A stretch of DNA of 64,000 nt from the NCBI RefSeq assembly GCF_003952485.1, contig NZ_CP034447.1, forward strand, positions 6,462,501 to 6,526,500. The letters run 5' to 3'. Within the stretch, counting starts at the first letter, position 1; each line of letters starts with the position of its first letter. The position numbers and the translations under genes were made by a program. Of this stretch, positions 32,202-40,505 are shown piece after piece. Below the pieces are notes generated by a model that saw nothing but the letters and a program-made list of their open reading frames with translations, searched no databases and was not told where the DNA came from. Origin of the DNA: Mesorhizobium sp. M1E.F.Ca.ET.045.02.1.1 (lineage in GTDB: Bacteria > Pseudomonadota > Alphaproteobacteria > Rhizobiales > Rhizobiaceae).

Positions 32202-33119
32202 ATGACGGATACGCTCGACATGCCCGCAAAGCTTGCCAAGGGCGCCGCCGACCCCGCGGCCGAACGCACGCTCGGCATCGTGCTGGTCTCGGCGTCGGCC
32301 GTCGCCTTCGCGCTCACCGGCGTGCTGACCAAGTCGATCCATGCCGATCCGCTCACCATCACCTGCTGGCGCGGCTTCTTCGGGTCGTTCCTGATCACCC
32401 TTTATGTGCTGTGGCGGCGGCGCCGTTCGGGCGGGAGCGAGAGCCTGCGGCTCGGCTGGCGCGGCTGGCTGCTGGCCGTCGAGGGCGCCGCGGCGAGCAT
32501 CGCCTTCATCTCGGCGTTCAAGTTCACCTATGTCGCCAATGTGGCGGTGATCTATGCGACCTCGCCCTTCATCGCGGCATTGCTTGCCTTTCCGCTGGTG
32601 CGGGAAAAATTCCGGCTGCAGACGATGCTGGCGGCGGCCGTGTCGCTCTGCGGCGTCGCCATCATGGTGGGCGGCGGCCTCGGCAGCGGCCATCTGTTCG
32701 GCGACGGGCTGGCGCTGCTGATGACCACCGGCAGCGCGCTTTACATGATCATGGTGCGAGCCTTCCGCGACTCGCCCGTCGTCTGGGCCGGCGCGGTGTC
32801 CGCCTTCCTGCTCTTCGTGCTCGGCTGGTTCGTCACCGATCCGCTGGCCGTCTCGACCCGCGACATGGTGCTGCTTGCCACCTTCGGCTGCTCTTTCGCG
32901 CTGGCCTCGATCCTGTGGACGGAGGGCTCGCGGCTCATCCCGGCCGCCGAATCCGGCCTGCTCGGCTCGGCGGAAGTTCCCTTCGCCATCCTGTTTGCCT
33001 TGCTGTTCCTCGGCGAAATCCCGCCGATGGCCAGCATCATCGGCGGCGCGATCGTGCTTTGCGCAGTTTTCGCGCATGCCGGACGCGACTGGATGAAGGC
33101 GAAATCGGCGGGTTCTTAA
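32202..33119 (+). CDS. EamA/DMT family transporter
   Basis: A 305-residue inner-membrane protein with about ten membrane helices in two EamA repeats (GIVLVSASAVAFALTGVLTK; SFALASILWTEGSRLIPAAE). The family exports metabolites or amino acids; the substrate cannot be told. The start MTDTLDMPAKLAKG is a cytoplasmic leader; a later start is possible. A terminator at 33220-33248 follows after 100 bases. Confidence 0.85.
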   Translation: MTDTLDMPAKLAKGAADPAAERTLGIVLVSASAVAFALTGVLTKSIHADPLTITCWRGFFGSFLITLYVLWRRRRSGGSESLRLGWRGWLLAVEGAAASIAFISAFKFTYVANVAVIYATSPFIAALLAFPLVREKFRLQTMLAAAVSLCGVAIMVGGGLGSGHLFGDGLALLMTTGSALYMIMVRAFRDSPVVWAGAVSAFLLFVLGWFVTDPLAVSTRDMVLLATFGCSFALASILWTEGSRLIPAAESGLLGSAEVPFAILFALLFLGEIPPMASIIGGAIVLCAVFAHAGRDWMKAKSAGS

Positions 33120-33219
33120 ATTATTTTCGAGGTCACGGAACCATCATCCGACTCAGGCATTGTTGGGTCGACGGGTCACCCCCCAAGTCCCCCCAAACCC
33201 CTCGACCCGTCCGACTTAG

Positions 33220-33248
33220 AAGCCGACCTGCAAATAGGTCGGCTTTTT
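33220..33248 (+). terminator. Terminator between the EamA gene and the LysR gene
   Basis: AAGCCGACCT (33220-33229) and AGGTCGGCTT (33236-33245) form a 10-bp stem followed by TTTCTTT. Confidence 0.8.
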
Positions 33249-33271
33249 CTTTGGAGGGCGCAAAGCGACTT

Positions 33272-34129
33272 TCAGGATGGCGGCAACGCCAGGCCGCCGC
33301 CGAGAAGCTCGGCCAGATCCCGCGCCGGGCGGCCGGCCTCGCGGCCGAGCCGGATGGTGAAGGTGGCGACGGGCACCGGCGGCAGGCCGAGCTCGCGCGG
33401 CGCTTCGACAATGCCGGAGTGTGCAAAGCGCCGCGTGCGCAGCGTCAGCGCGATGCCGGCAGTGACCGCGGTGCGCAGGCCGGCAAGACTGGCGCTGCCG
33501 GCGGCGATGCGGTAGCGGCGGCCGGCGGCGTCGAGCGCATTGAGCGCAGCCTCCCTGAAGCCGCAATAGGGATCGAGCAGCGCCAGCGGCACTGCTTCCT
33601 GCCGCGTCGCCAATCCTTTTTCCGAGCAGAGCCACAGCATCGGCTCGCTGATGAGGGCCGCTTCATCCGGCGAAGGGGCATGGCGCATGGTGATCGCGAG
33701 GTCCAACTGACCTGCCTGCAGCGCTGACTCGAGCTCCAGGGAGCGGCCGACGCGCAGCTCGATCCTGACGCGCGGATGGCTGACCGCGAAGGCGCGCAAA
33801 AGGTCGGGCAGCCCGTGGTCGGCAAAGTCCTGCGTCGTGCCGATAGCGATGCGCCCACCGGCGCGCGCGCCTTTCAGCGCCAGCCAGGCCTCGGTCTGGA
33901 CGGCAATGATGCGCCGCGCGTGACCGACAAGGTCCTCGCCGGCCGGCGTCAGCCCCCGTCCCCTGCCCTGCGGGACCAGCAATGGCTCGCCGACGATTTC
34001 TTCCAGCCGCTGCATCTGCGCGGTCACCGCCGACGGCGTGCGGCCAACCGTGGATGCAGCCTTTGACAGCGATCCGCCGTCGACGAAGGCAAGGAAGGTT
34101 TTCAGGAGATCAGGATCGAGCATTTCCAT
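33272..34129 (-). CDS. LysR family transcriptional regulator
   Basis: A 285-residue regulator: an N-terminal winged HTH (LLKTFLAFVDGGSLSKAAST then GRTPSAVTAQMQRLEEIVGE) and a C-terminal substrate-binding domain. It is divergent from the tautomerase gene, the usual arrangement for a LysR regulator and its target, with an inverted repeat at 34141-34169 between them. The inducer is unknown. Confidence 0.88.
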   Translation of the reverse strand: MEMLDPDLLKTFLAFVDGGSLSKAASTVGRTPSAVTAQMQRLEEIVGEPLLVPQGRGRGLTPAGEDLVGHARRIIAVQTEAWLALKGARAGGRIAIGTTQDFADHGLPDLLRAFAVSHPRVRIELRVGRSLELESALQAGQLDLAITMRHAPSPDEAALISEPMLWLCSEKGLATRQEAVPLALLDPYCGFREAALNALDAAGRRYRIAAGSASLAGLRTAVTAGIALTLRTRRFAHSGIVEAPRELGLPPVPVATFTIRLGREAGRPARDLAELLGGGLALPPS

Positions 34130-34140
34130 ACTTCGATGAT

Positions 34141-34169
34141 ATCGAATCTTTTGTCAAAAACAATTCGAT
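34141..34169. promoter_or_regulatory. Inverted repeat, likely LysR operator
   Basis: ATCGAAT (34141-34147) and ATTCGAT (34163-34169) are 7-bp arms separated by 15 bases, placed just upstream of the LysR start codon in the divergent promoter region. The spacing suits a LysR tetramer site. Confidence 0.5.
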
Positions 34170-34241
34170 TTTCTTGATGTTATGATGGTGGCATGGTCCC
34201 TCCATCGGCGGCGCGAAGCCGCTCCAACGCAGGAGAGAAAA

Positions 34242-34649
34242 ATGCCGATCATCAATGTCAGCGTCACCGGCAAGCCGGACGCAAAACTTTCCGCCGCGAT
34301 CGCGAAGGACATCACCGAGATCACGGCCACGCATCTGCGCAAGGACCCTACCATCACCGCCGTCGCGGTCAGCTATATCGACCCGCAGCACTGGTTCGCC
34401 GGCGGCAAGTCGCTGGCCGAGCATGGGACGAACACCTTCTGGCTCGATATCAAGGTGGTGGATGGCACCAACACCAAGTTGGAGCTCGAAGCCTATCTCA
34501 AGACGATCTTCGAAGCCTTCGGCCGCCTGCTCGGCGGCGTGCACGAGGAAAGCTACGCCTTCGTGCATGAGGTGCCGGCGGCGGCCTACGGCTTCGGCGG
34601 CAAATCGCAGGAGTTCCGCTTCATCAGCGGGCGGCTGAAGGCGGCGTAG
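34242..34649 (+). CDS. 4-oxalocrotonate tautomerase family protein
   Basis: A 135-residue protein beginning MPIINVSVTGKPDAKLSAAI; removal of Met exposes the catalytic Pro1 of the tautomerase superfamily. The double length (two beta-alpha-beta units) fits the Tautomerase_2/cis-CaaD-like branch. AGGAGAG lies ideally upstream of ATG 34242. It is probably controlled by the divergent LysR gene. The natural substrate is unknown. Confidence 0.82.
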   Translation: MPIINVSVTGKPDAKLSAAIAKDITEITATHLRKDPTITAVAVSYIDPQHWFAGGKSLAEHGTNTFWLDIKVVDGTNTKLELEAYLKTIFEAFGRLLGGVHEESYAFVHEVPAAAYGFGGKSQEFRFISGRLKAA

Positions 34650-34656
34650 CGGCGAC

Positions 34657-34852
34657 GCTCCCCTTCTCCCCTTGTGGGAGAAGGTGGCCGAGCGAAGCTC
34701 GGATGGATGAGGGGTGTTGGACGGAATGGGGCGTCGCAGGTTTAAGTACCTAAAAGCATTGAATTTTCCGACGCCTCGTTTCTTCCAGCACCCCTCATCC
34801 GGCTCGGCGCTGCGCGCCGATCCACTTTCTCCCACAAGGGGAGAAGGGGACG
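34657..34852. repeat. Paired palindromic element R5 (arm type D)
   Basis: Ends CTCCCCTTCTCCCCTTGTGG and the inverted CCACAAGGGGAGAAGGGGA; inner parts include GGATGAGGGGTG and CACCCCTCATCC. Architecture as in the other elements with a different arm sequence. Confidence 0.8.
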
Positions 34853-34951
34853 CCGCGCCACCCCCTCATTGACCTTGCCCCCACTTCCGCTACCCTCTGC
34901 GCTCGAAGCGGCCGCCAAGAGCCGCGCCCTGGAGGACGTTGGGAGAGCGGC

Positions 34952-37174
34952 ATGATCCTGACATTGGCGCTGCTTGCCGGCCTTGTCTTTGCCTGGCTGC
35001 TGATCGGCCTGATCGAGAGGTTCCGGCTCGACCTGCGCCTCACCCAGGCGCTGCTCTATGTGCCGTTCAAGCTCGCCTACCGCATTGCCGACGAGCGCAT
35101 CCGCATTGCCCGCAACGCGCGCACGCCGGTCATCTATGTCGTCTCGCACCAGTCGCGGATCGAACCGGCGCTGATGCTGTCGCTCTTACCCGACGACACG
35201 CTGCACATCCTGGACGAGGCCTCGGCCCGCTCGCCCTGGCTGGAGCCGTGGCGCGAGCTTGGCCGCACCATTGCCTTCAACGCCGAGCATGTCTTCGTCA
35301 GCCGCCGGCTGGTGCGCGTGCTGAAAGGCAAGGGGCGGCTCGCCGTCTACCTGCCCGACGATGTCGAGCCCGACGTCAAGTCGTTCCGGCTGTTTCGCGC
35401 CATCACCCGCATCGCCATGCAGGCGGACGCCCGCATCGTGCCGATCTTCGTCGCCGGAGCCCGCCACCTGCCGCTGTCGCTGACGCCCGCCGACAGGGCG
35501 CCGCGACACTGGTTCCCGCGCCTGTCGCTCAGCGTGCTGGAGCCGATGACGGTCGCCGAGCTGGTGGCGCGCAATCCTGATATGGCCTCCAACACCAACG
35601 CGCTGTTCGACCGTTTCGCCGAAGCGCGGCTCTATGGCTCCAATCTCGATCGCGGTCTGTTCCTGGCGATGCGCGATGCGGCAACCAGAGTCGGCACCTC
35701 GCACCCGATCATCGAGGACGTCATCTCGGGCGCGCTGAGCTACCGCAAGATGTTCATCGGCGCGCGCGTGCTCGGCCGCCGCTTCGAGGCGGTGACGGCG
35801 CCCGGCGAAGCGGTCGGGCTGCTTCTGCCCAACGCCAATGGCGTGGTGCTGTCCTTCGTCGGGCTGATTTCGGCGGCCCGTGTCGCGGCGATGATCAACT
35901 ACACCGCCGGTCCGGCGAGCGTGACGGCGGCGATCCGCACCGCGGTCATCCGCACTGTGGTCTCCTCCCGCGCCTTCATCGAAAAGGCGGGCATCGACGA
36001 CATCGTCGCCGCCGTCGAGGCAGGCGGTGCCAAAATGCTCTGGCTGGAGGACGTGCGCGAGAGCGTGACGGTGCTCGACAAGGTCGCCGCGGCGCTGTTC
36101 TGGCGCTTCCCGCTGCAGCGGCAGCAAGCGGCCAAGGCGGCGGTGATCCTGTTCACCTCGGGCTCGGAGGGCACGCCCAAGGCGGTGGTTCTCTCGCAAC
36201 GAAGTCTGCTGGCCAATGCCATGCAGGCCGAGGCGCGCGTGACGATCTCGCCGGCCGACATCCTGCTCAACGTGCTGCCGGTGTTCCACTCCTTCGGGCT
36301 CACCGGCGGCACGATCCTGCCGCTGGTTACGGGCGTGAAACTGTTCCTCTACCCCTCGCCGCTGCACTACAAGATCATTCCGGAAATCGCCCGCAAGGTG
36401 AAGCCGACCGTCATGTTCGGCACCGACACCTTCCTCGCCAACTATGCCCGCACCGCCAAGGACGGCGACTTCTCCAGCCTGCGTTTCGTGGTCGCCGGGG
36501 CCGAAGCGGTGAAGCCCGAGACACGGCGCGTCTATCGCGACCGCTTCCAGGCATCGATCATCGAAGGTTTCGGGCTGACGGAGGCGGCGCCTGTGGTTGC
36601 GGTGAACACCGCGATCCACAACCGCGACGGCACGGTCGGGCGTCTGCTGCCGGCGATCCGCATGAAGCTCGAGCCGGTCGAGGGCATCGGCGATGCCGGC
36701 CGGCTGTGGCTCGACGGCCCGAACATGATGATGGGCTACATGACCGCCGACCGTCCAGGCGAATTGCAGCCGCTCGAAGGCTGGCACGACACCGGCGACA
36801 TCGTCTCGGTCGACCGCGACGGCTTCATCACCATTCGCGGGCGGGCAAAACGCTTCGCCAAGATCGCCGGCGAGATGGTGTCGCTGGGCGCGGTCGAGAT
36901 GCTGGTGCAGTCGCTGTGGCCGGAAGAGCACCACGCCGCGGTGGCAGTGCCTGACAAGCGGCGCGGCGAGCGAATCGTGCTGGTCACCACCGCCGGCGAC
37001 GCCAGCGCCGAGGAGCTGCGCCAGTTCGGCAAGAAGGCAGGCGCGGCCGAACTGATGGTGCCAGGCGACATCGTCAAGGTGGAAGAAATCCCGGTGCTGG
37101 GTTCCGGCAAGACGGATTATGTGTCGGCGCGCAAGCTGGCGATCGACAGGTTGGGGCTGAGCGCGGCAGCGTAA
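34952..37174 (+). CDS. aas: Aas-like bifunctional acyltransferase / acyl-ACP synthetase
   Basis: A 740-residue protein. An N-terminal membrane helix leads into a PlsC-type acyltransferase domain (~residues 45-220), then an AMP-forming acyl-activating domain with the P-loop LFTSGSEGTPKAVVLS, EGFGLTEAAPVV and WHDTGDIVSVDRDGF. In E. coli Aas such a protein recycles lysophospholipid. The acyltransferase motifs are degenerate: SHQSRIE replaces the usual H-x4-D and no EGTR-like block is clear, so the first activity may be altered or lost. A catalytic Lys near GSGKTDYV is present. Confidence 0.8.
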   Translation: MILTLALLAGLVFAWLLIGLIERFRLDLRLTQALLYVPFKLAYRIADERIRIARNARTPVIYVVSHQSRIEPALMLSLLPDDTLHILDEASARSPWLEPWRELGRTIAFNAEHVFVSRRLVRVLKGKGRLAVYLPDDVEPDVKSFRLFRAITRIAMQADARIVPIFVAGARHLPLSLTPADRAPRHWFPRLSLSVLEPMTVAELVARNPDMASNTNALFDRFAEARLYGSNLDRGLFLAMRDAATRVGTSHPIIEDVISGALSYRKMFIGARVLGRRFEAVTAPGEAVGLLLPNANGVVLSFVGLISAARVAAMINYTAGPASVTAAIRTAVIRTVVSSRAFIEKAGIDDIVAAVEAGGAKMLWLEDVRESVTVLDKVAAALFWRFPLQRQQAAKAAVILFTSGSEGTPKAVVLSQRSLLANAMQAEARVTISPADILLNVLPVFHSFGLTGGTILPLVTGVKLFLYPSPLHYKIIPEIARKVKPTVMFGTDTFLANYARTAKDGDFSSLRFVVAGAEAVKPETRRVYRDRFQASIIEGFGLTEAAPVVAVNTAIHNRDGTVGRLLPAIRMKLEPVEGIGDAGRLWLDGPNMMMGYMTADRPGELQPLEGWHDTGDIVSVDRDGFITIRGRAKRFAKIAGEMVSLGAVEMLVQSLWPEEHHAAVAVPDKRRGERIVLVTTAGDASAEELRQFGKKAGAAELMVPGDIVKVEEIPVLGSGKTDYVSARKLAIDRLGLSAAA

Positions 37175-37312
37175 TCTCCCCCCTTGAGGGGGAGATGGGG
37201 GTCGTCTCACATAGAGCGCCGGCGCCTTTGCGGAAGTGAAGAGGTTAGCGCTTCAAGCGCAGCGACCCCCTCTGTCGCCTTCGGCGACATCTCCCCCTCA
37301 AGGGGGGAGATC
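37173..37312. repeat. Paired palindromic element R6 (arm type B)
   Basis: Left arm AATCTCCCCCCTTGAGGGGG; right arm CCCCCTCTGTCGCCTTCGGC ending in a GGGGAGAT hairpin. Spacer begins GTCGTCTCACATAGAGCG, shared with R8 and inverted in R3. Starts within the stop of the Aas-like gene. Confidence 0.8.
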
Positions 37313-37317
37313 ATCCG

Positions 37318-38133
37318 CTACCCGATATCCGAAGGCGGCACCTTCTCGCCTTCGCGCATAGCCCGCTTCGAATAGGCGCGCACCGAAAACGGCAGGAAGA
37401 GGAGATAGCCGGCGACCGAGGCCGTCAGCGTGTACCAGGGATAGGCCATCAACAGCAGGATGTAGAGCACGACGCCCAGGATGACCGGCAGCACCTTGTC
37501 GCCTGGCACCTTGACGCTCTTACCCGAATAGACCGGCAGCCGGCTGACCAGCAGGAAGGCGACCAGGACAGTGAAGCCGGTGGCGATGAAGGCCGCCGGT
37601 CGGCTGGGTTCGAGCCCGAGCCGCAGGAAATAGAGATAGAGCGGCAGCATGACCAGAACCGCGCCCGCCGGCGCCGGCACGCCGACGAAATATTCGCTCT
37701 GCCAGGCCGGCTGGTCGGCGTCGTCAGCCAGCACGTTGAAGCGGGCAAGCCGCATGCCGCAGGCGATGGTGAACAGAAGCGCCGCGATCCAGCCCGGCGA
37801 ACCGGCGCGGTCGAGCAGGAAGGCATAGAGCACCAGTGCCGGCGCGACGCCAAAATTGACGATGTCGGCCAGCGAATCCATCTGCGCGCCGAACTTGGAG
37901 GTCGCCTTCAGCATGCGCGCCAGGCGGCCGTCTATGCCGTCGAGGAAAGCGGCGAGCAGCACCATGACGACGGCCGGCTCGAAACGGTCCTCGAAGGCGA
38001 AGCGGATGCCGGAGAGGCCGGCGCAGATGGCGAGCACGGTGACCAGATTGGGCAGCACCATGCGCATCGGGATCTCGCGGATGCGCGGACCGCCGCTGGC
38101 GTGAGCCTCGAACTTCTTGAAGGGCGCGCCCAC
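37318..38133 (-). CDS. pssA: CDP-diacylglycerol--serine O-phosphatidyltransferase
   Basis: A 271-residue membrane enzyme that makes phosphatidylserine from CDP-diacylglycerol and serine. The CDP-alcohol phosphotransferase motif D-G-x2-A-R-x8-G-x3-D-x3-D is exact (DGRLARMLKATSKF then GAQMDSLAD). About eight membrane helices. It starts 3 bases after the psd stop codon, so the two phosphatidylethanolamine genes form one operon. Confidence 0.95.
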   Translation of the reverse strand: MGAPFKKFEAHASGGPRIREIPMRMVLPNLVTVLAICAGLSGIRFAFEDRFEPAVVMVLLAAFLDGIDGRLARMLKATSKFGAQMDSLADIVNFGVAPALVLYAFLLDRAGSPGWIAALLFTIACGMRLARFNVLADDADQPAWQSEYFVGVPAPAGAVLVMLPLYLYFLRLGLEPSRPAAFIATGFTVLVAFLLVSRLPVYSGKSVKVPGDKVLPVILGVVLYILLLMAYPWYTLTASVAGYLLFLPFSVRAYSKRAMREGEKVPPSDIG

Positions 38134-38136
38134 CGC

Positions 38137-38835
38137 TCAGGAAATCCTGACCAGCGGGGCGACGGCCGCGCCGCCGAACTCCGCAACCACCGTCTCGCCG
38201 CCCACCGCCGTCTGGCCGACGGCGACGCGCGGCACGGCGTTCAACGGCAGGAAGACGTCGACGCGCGAACCGAAGCGGATCAGCCCGAAACGCTCGCCGA
38301 TGCCGATCGAGCCGCCGGCCTCTGCCCAGCAGACGATGCGGCGCGCCACCAGGCCGGCTATCTGTACGGCCGCGATCGTGCCGTTGGGGCTGTCGATGAC
38401 CAGCCCGTTGCGTTCGTTCTCGGAGCTTGCCTTGTCGAGCTCGGCATTGAGGAATTTGCCTGGACGATGCTCGATCCGCGTGATCTTGCCGCGCACCGGG
38501 GCGCGGTTGATGTGGCAGGAAAAGACATTCATGAACACCGAGATGCGGGTCATCTCGGTGGGGCCCAGGCCAAGCTCTCGCGGCGGCACGGCAGGGCCGA
38601 CGGCCGAGATCACGCCGTCCGCCGGGCTCACCACCAGCCGGTCGTCGACCGGCGTGACGCGCTCGGGATCGCGATAGAAATAGACGCACCAGGCGGTGAG
38701 GATGAGCCCGATCCAGAACAGGATCGATGAGAAATAACCGAGGAAAAGCGTTGCCGCGCCGAAAGCGGCGATGAAGGGATAGCCCTCGCGATGGATCGGA
38801 ACGAACGTATTCTTGACCGAATCGAGAAGCGTCAT
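38137..38835 (-). CDS. psd: Phosphatidylserine decarboxylase proenzyme
   Basis: A 232-residue protein of the short archaeal/rhizobial Psd type: decarboxylates phosphatidylserine to phosphatidylethanolamine at the inner membrane. N-terminal helices ([20 protein letters not shown]) anchor it; the self-cleavage site is the Gly-Ser in [12 protein letters not shown], giving the pyruvoyl group. ATG 38835 ([11 protein letters not shown]) is used because upstream codons belong to leader sequence. It is the first gene of the psd-pssA operon. Confidence 0.94.
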   Translation of the reverse strand: MTLLDSVKNTFVPIHREGYPFIAAFGAATLFLGYFSSILFWIGLILTAWCVYFYRDPERVTPVDDRLVVSPADGVISAVGPAVPPRELGLGPTEMTRISVFMNVFSCHINRAPVRGKITRIEHRPGKFLNAELDKASSENERNGLVIDSPNGTIAAVQIAGLVARRIVCWAEAGGSIGIGERFGLIRFGSRVDVFLPLNAVPRVAVGQTAVGGETVVAEFGGAAVAPLVRIS

Positions 38836-39027
38836 AGGGCTGGAGGCGGTCCCTGTTTCAGGTTCCGGCCTCAATAGCCGAAAGCCCCCCTCCCCGCAAC
38901 GCAACAATGGGGAGGTCTATTCCCCGATGCCAAGCATTGTTGATGCCGGCGGGACTTTTAGCATCCGCTGTCGGAAAGCAGCCCCCTCGCCCGTCCTTGG
39001 CAGGACAGCCCAACCAGGGAGCCAGCC

Positions 39028-39921
39028 ATGCCGTCGCCGAAATCCGCCACCAGGAAAGCAAAGATCATCACCGAAGGCCTCGCCTTCGGCGAGTCGCCAC
39101 GCTGGCATGAGGGGCGGCTCTGGCTCTGCAACTGGGGCACCGGCGAAATCGTCGCCGTGGAAGAGGACGGCACGAGCGAGGTCATGCTAACCGTGCCGGC
39201 CGTCCTGCCGTATTCGATCGACTGGCTGCCGGACGGGCTGCTCCTGGTGGTTTCCGGTCGGGAAGGCCTGCTGCTCAGGCAGGAGGCGGACGGGGCGCTC
39301 GTCACGCATGCCGATCTCCGGGGACTGTCGAAAAACCCCTGGAACGAAATCGTCGTCGACGGGCGCGGCAACATCTATGTCAATGGTGGCGGGCCGGCGC
39401 CGGCGCCGGGCGAGCATTTCGGACCGGGCACCATCGTGCTGATCACGTCGGACGAGACTGTGCGGCAAGTGGCCGAGGACATCGCCTTCGCCAATGGCAT
39501 GGCGGTGACGCCGGACAACCGTACGCTCATCGTCGCCGAATCCCACGCCAACCGGCTCACCGCTTTCGATATCGCGGCCGATGGCGGCCTTTCCAACCGC
39601 CGCGTCTGGGCGGATCTCGGCAACGACTATCCCGACGGTATCTGCCTCGATGCCGAGGGCTGTGTCTGGTATGCCGACGTGCCGAACCGGCACTGCGTCA
39701 GGGTGCGCGAGGGCGGGGCGAAAATCGATAGGGTCGAGGTCGATCGGGGCTGCTTTGCCTGCATGCTGGGCGGTGCCGACGGCAGGACGCTGTTCATCGC
39801 CGCCGCCGAATGGCGCGGCTTCGAGAACATGGTCAGCGACGCCCGCACCGGCCAAGTGCTTGGCGTCGCCGTGTCTTCCCCCGGCGCGGGCTGGCCGTCC
39901 TACACCTCCGGTACGCGCTGA
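39028..39921 (+). CDS. SMP-30/gluconolactonase family protein
   Basis: A 297-residue beta-propeller protein of the SMP-30/Gluconolactonase/LRE-like family. Metal-binding positions are visible: the N-terminal GESPRWHEGRLWLCNW (Glu), WNEIVVDGRGNIYVNGG (Asn), NGMAVTPDN and YPDGICLDAEGCVWYAD (Asp). These enzymes hydrolyse lactones of sugar acids or similar esters. Its last 22 bases overlap the convergent ABM gene. Confidence 0.85.
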   Translation: MPSPKSATRKAKIITEGLAFGESPRWHEGRLWLCNWGTGEIVAVEEDGTSEVMLTVPAVLPYSIDWLPDGLLLVVSGREGLLLRQEADGALVTHADLRGLSKNPWNEIVVDGRGNIYVNGGGPAPAPGEHFGPGTIVLITSDETVRQVAEDIAFANGMAVTPDNRTLIVAESHANRLTAFDIAADGGLSNRRVWADLGNDYPDGICLDAEGCVWYADVPNRHCVRVREGGAKIDRVEVDRGCFACMLGGADGRTLFIAAAEWRGFENMVSDARTGQVLGVAVSSPGAGWPSYTSGTR

Positions 39922-40241
39922 TAGTTGGCTATGTCGGCCTTGACGCCGAGGCGGGCGATCGTTTCCTGCGGGCTGAAGGCGATGCGCTCATGCGCGGCCC
40001 TGACGATCGGCACCACCTTGTCGACCGCCGCCTGGCTTTCCCATTCGACCATGGTGACGATGTTGAATTCGCCCGGGCCGGAGAACTGCTCGAGCAGGAA
40101 ATCCTGCACGAAGCCTTCCTGCTGGCGCAGCAGTTCGTGCGTCATGAGGACCTTGCTCAGGATTTCGTCGCGCGCTTCCGCCGGGACGACGAACTTGTCG
40201 ACCCGGAAGACGCTGCCATTGCGTTGATTCTCATTGCTCAT
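39900..40241 (-). CDS. Antibiotic biosynthesis monooxygenase (ABM) family protein
   Basis: A 113-residue ferredoxin-like-fold protein of the ABM family: FRVDKFVVPAEARDEILSKV, then LLRQQEGFVQDFLLEQ and FNIVTMVEWESQAAVDKVVP. Members include heme-degrading enzymes and quinol monooxygenases; no residue here decides between them. Its 3' end overlaps the SMP-30 gene on the other strand by 22 bases. Confidence 0.78.
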   Translation of the reverse strand: MSNENQRNGSVFRVDKFVVPAEARDEILSKVLMTHELLRQQEGFVQDFLLEQFSGPGEFNIVTMVEWESQAAVDKVVPIVRAAHERIAFSPQETIARLGVKADIANYQRVPEV

Positions 40242-40342
40242 TTCGATCTGTCTCCGTTCTTGGAAGGCTTGCTTCGCAGGGGCTCGGAGACGGTTTGCAA
40301 GCTCAAGCTAAGTTGAGGTCAAGGGGAATTTTTTGCGCCTGT

Positions 40343-40496
40343 GATCTTCCCCCTCGAGGGGGAGATGGCCGCGAAGCGGTCAGAGGGGGTCGGTTCGACT
40401 GGGCTCGGCCTGCTGCTTCGGATGGAGGTTGGCGCTTCACGCGCGGCGACCCCCTCTGTCGCCTTCGGCGACATCTCCCCCTCAAGAGGGGAGATC
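40343..40496. repeat. Paired palindromic element R7 (arm type B)
   Basis: Left arm GATCTTCCCCCTCGAGGGGG with GGCCGCGAAGCGGTC; right arm CCCCCTCTGTCGCCTTCGGC ending GGGGAGATC. Lies between the ABM and ABC-exporter genes. Confidence 0.8.
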
Positions 40497-40505
40497 GGCG
40501 CGGCG

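Noticed and set aside
35186..37210. 674-codon minus-strand frame opposite the Aas-like gene
   Set aside because: The plus strand encodes a recognisable acyl-activating enzyme; the minus-strand translation is low-complexity (His/Arg/Asp rich) without any motif.
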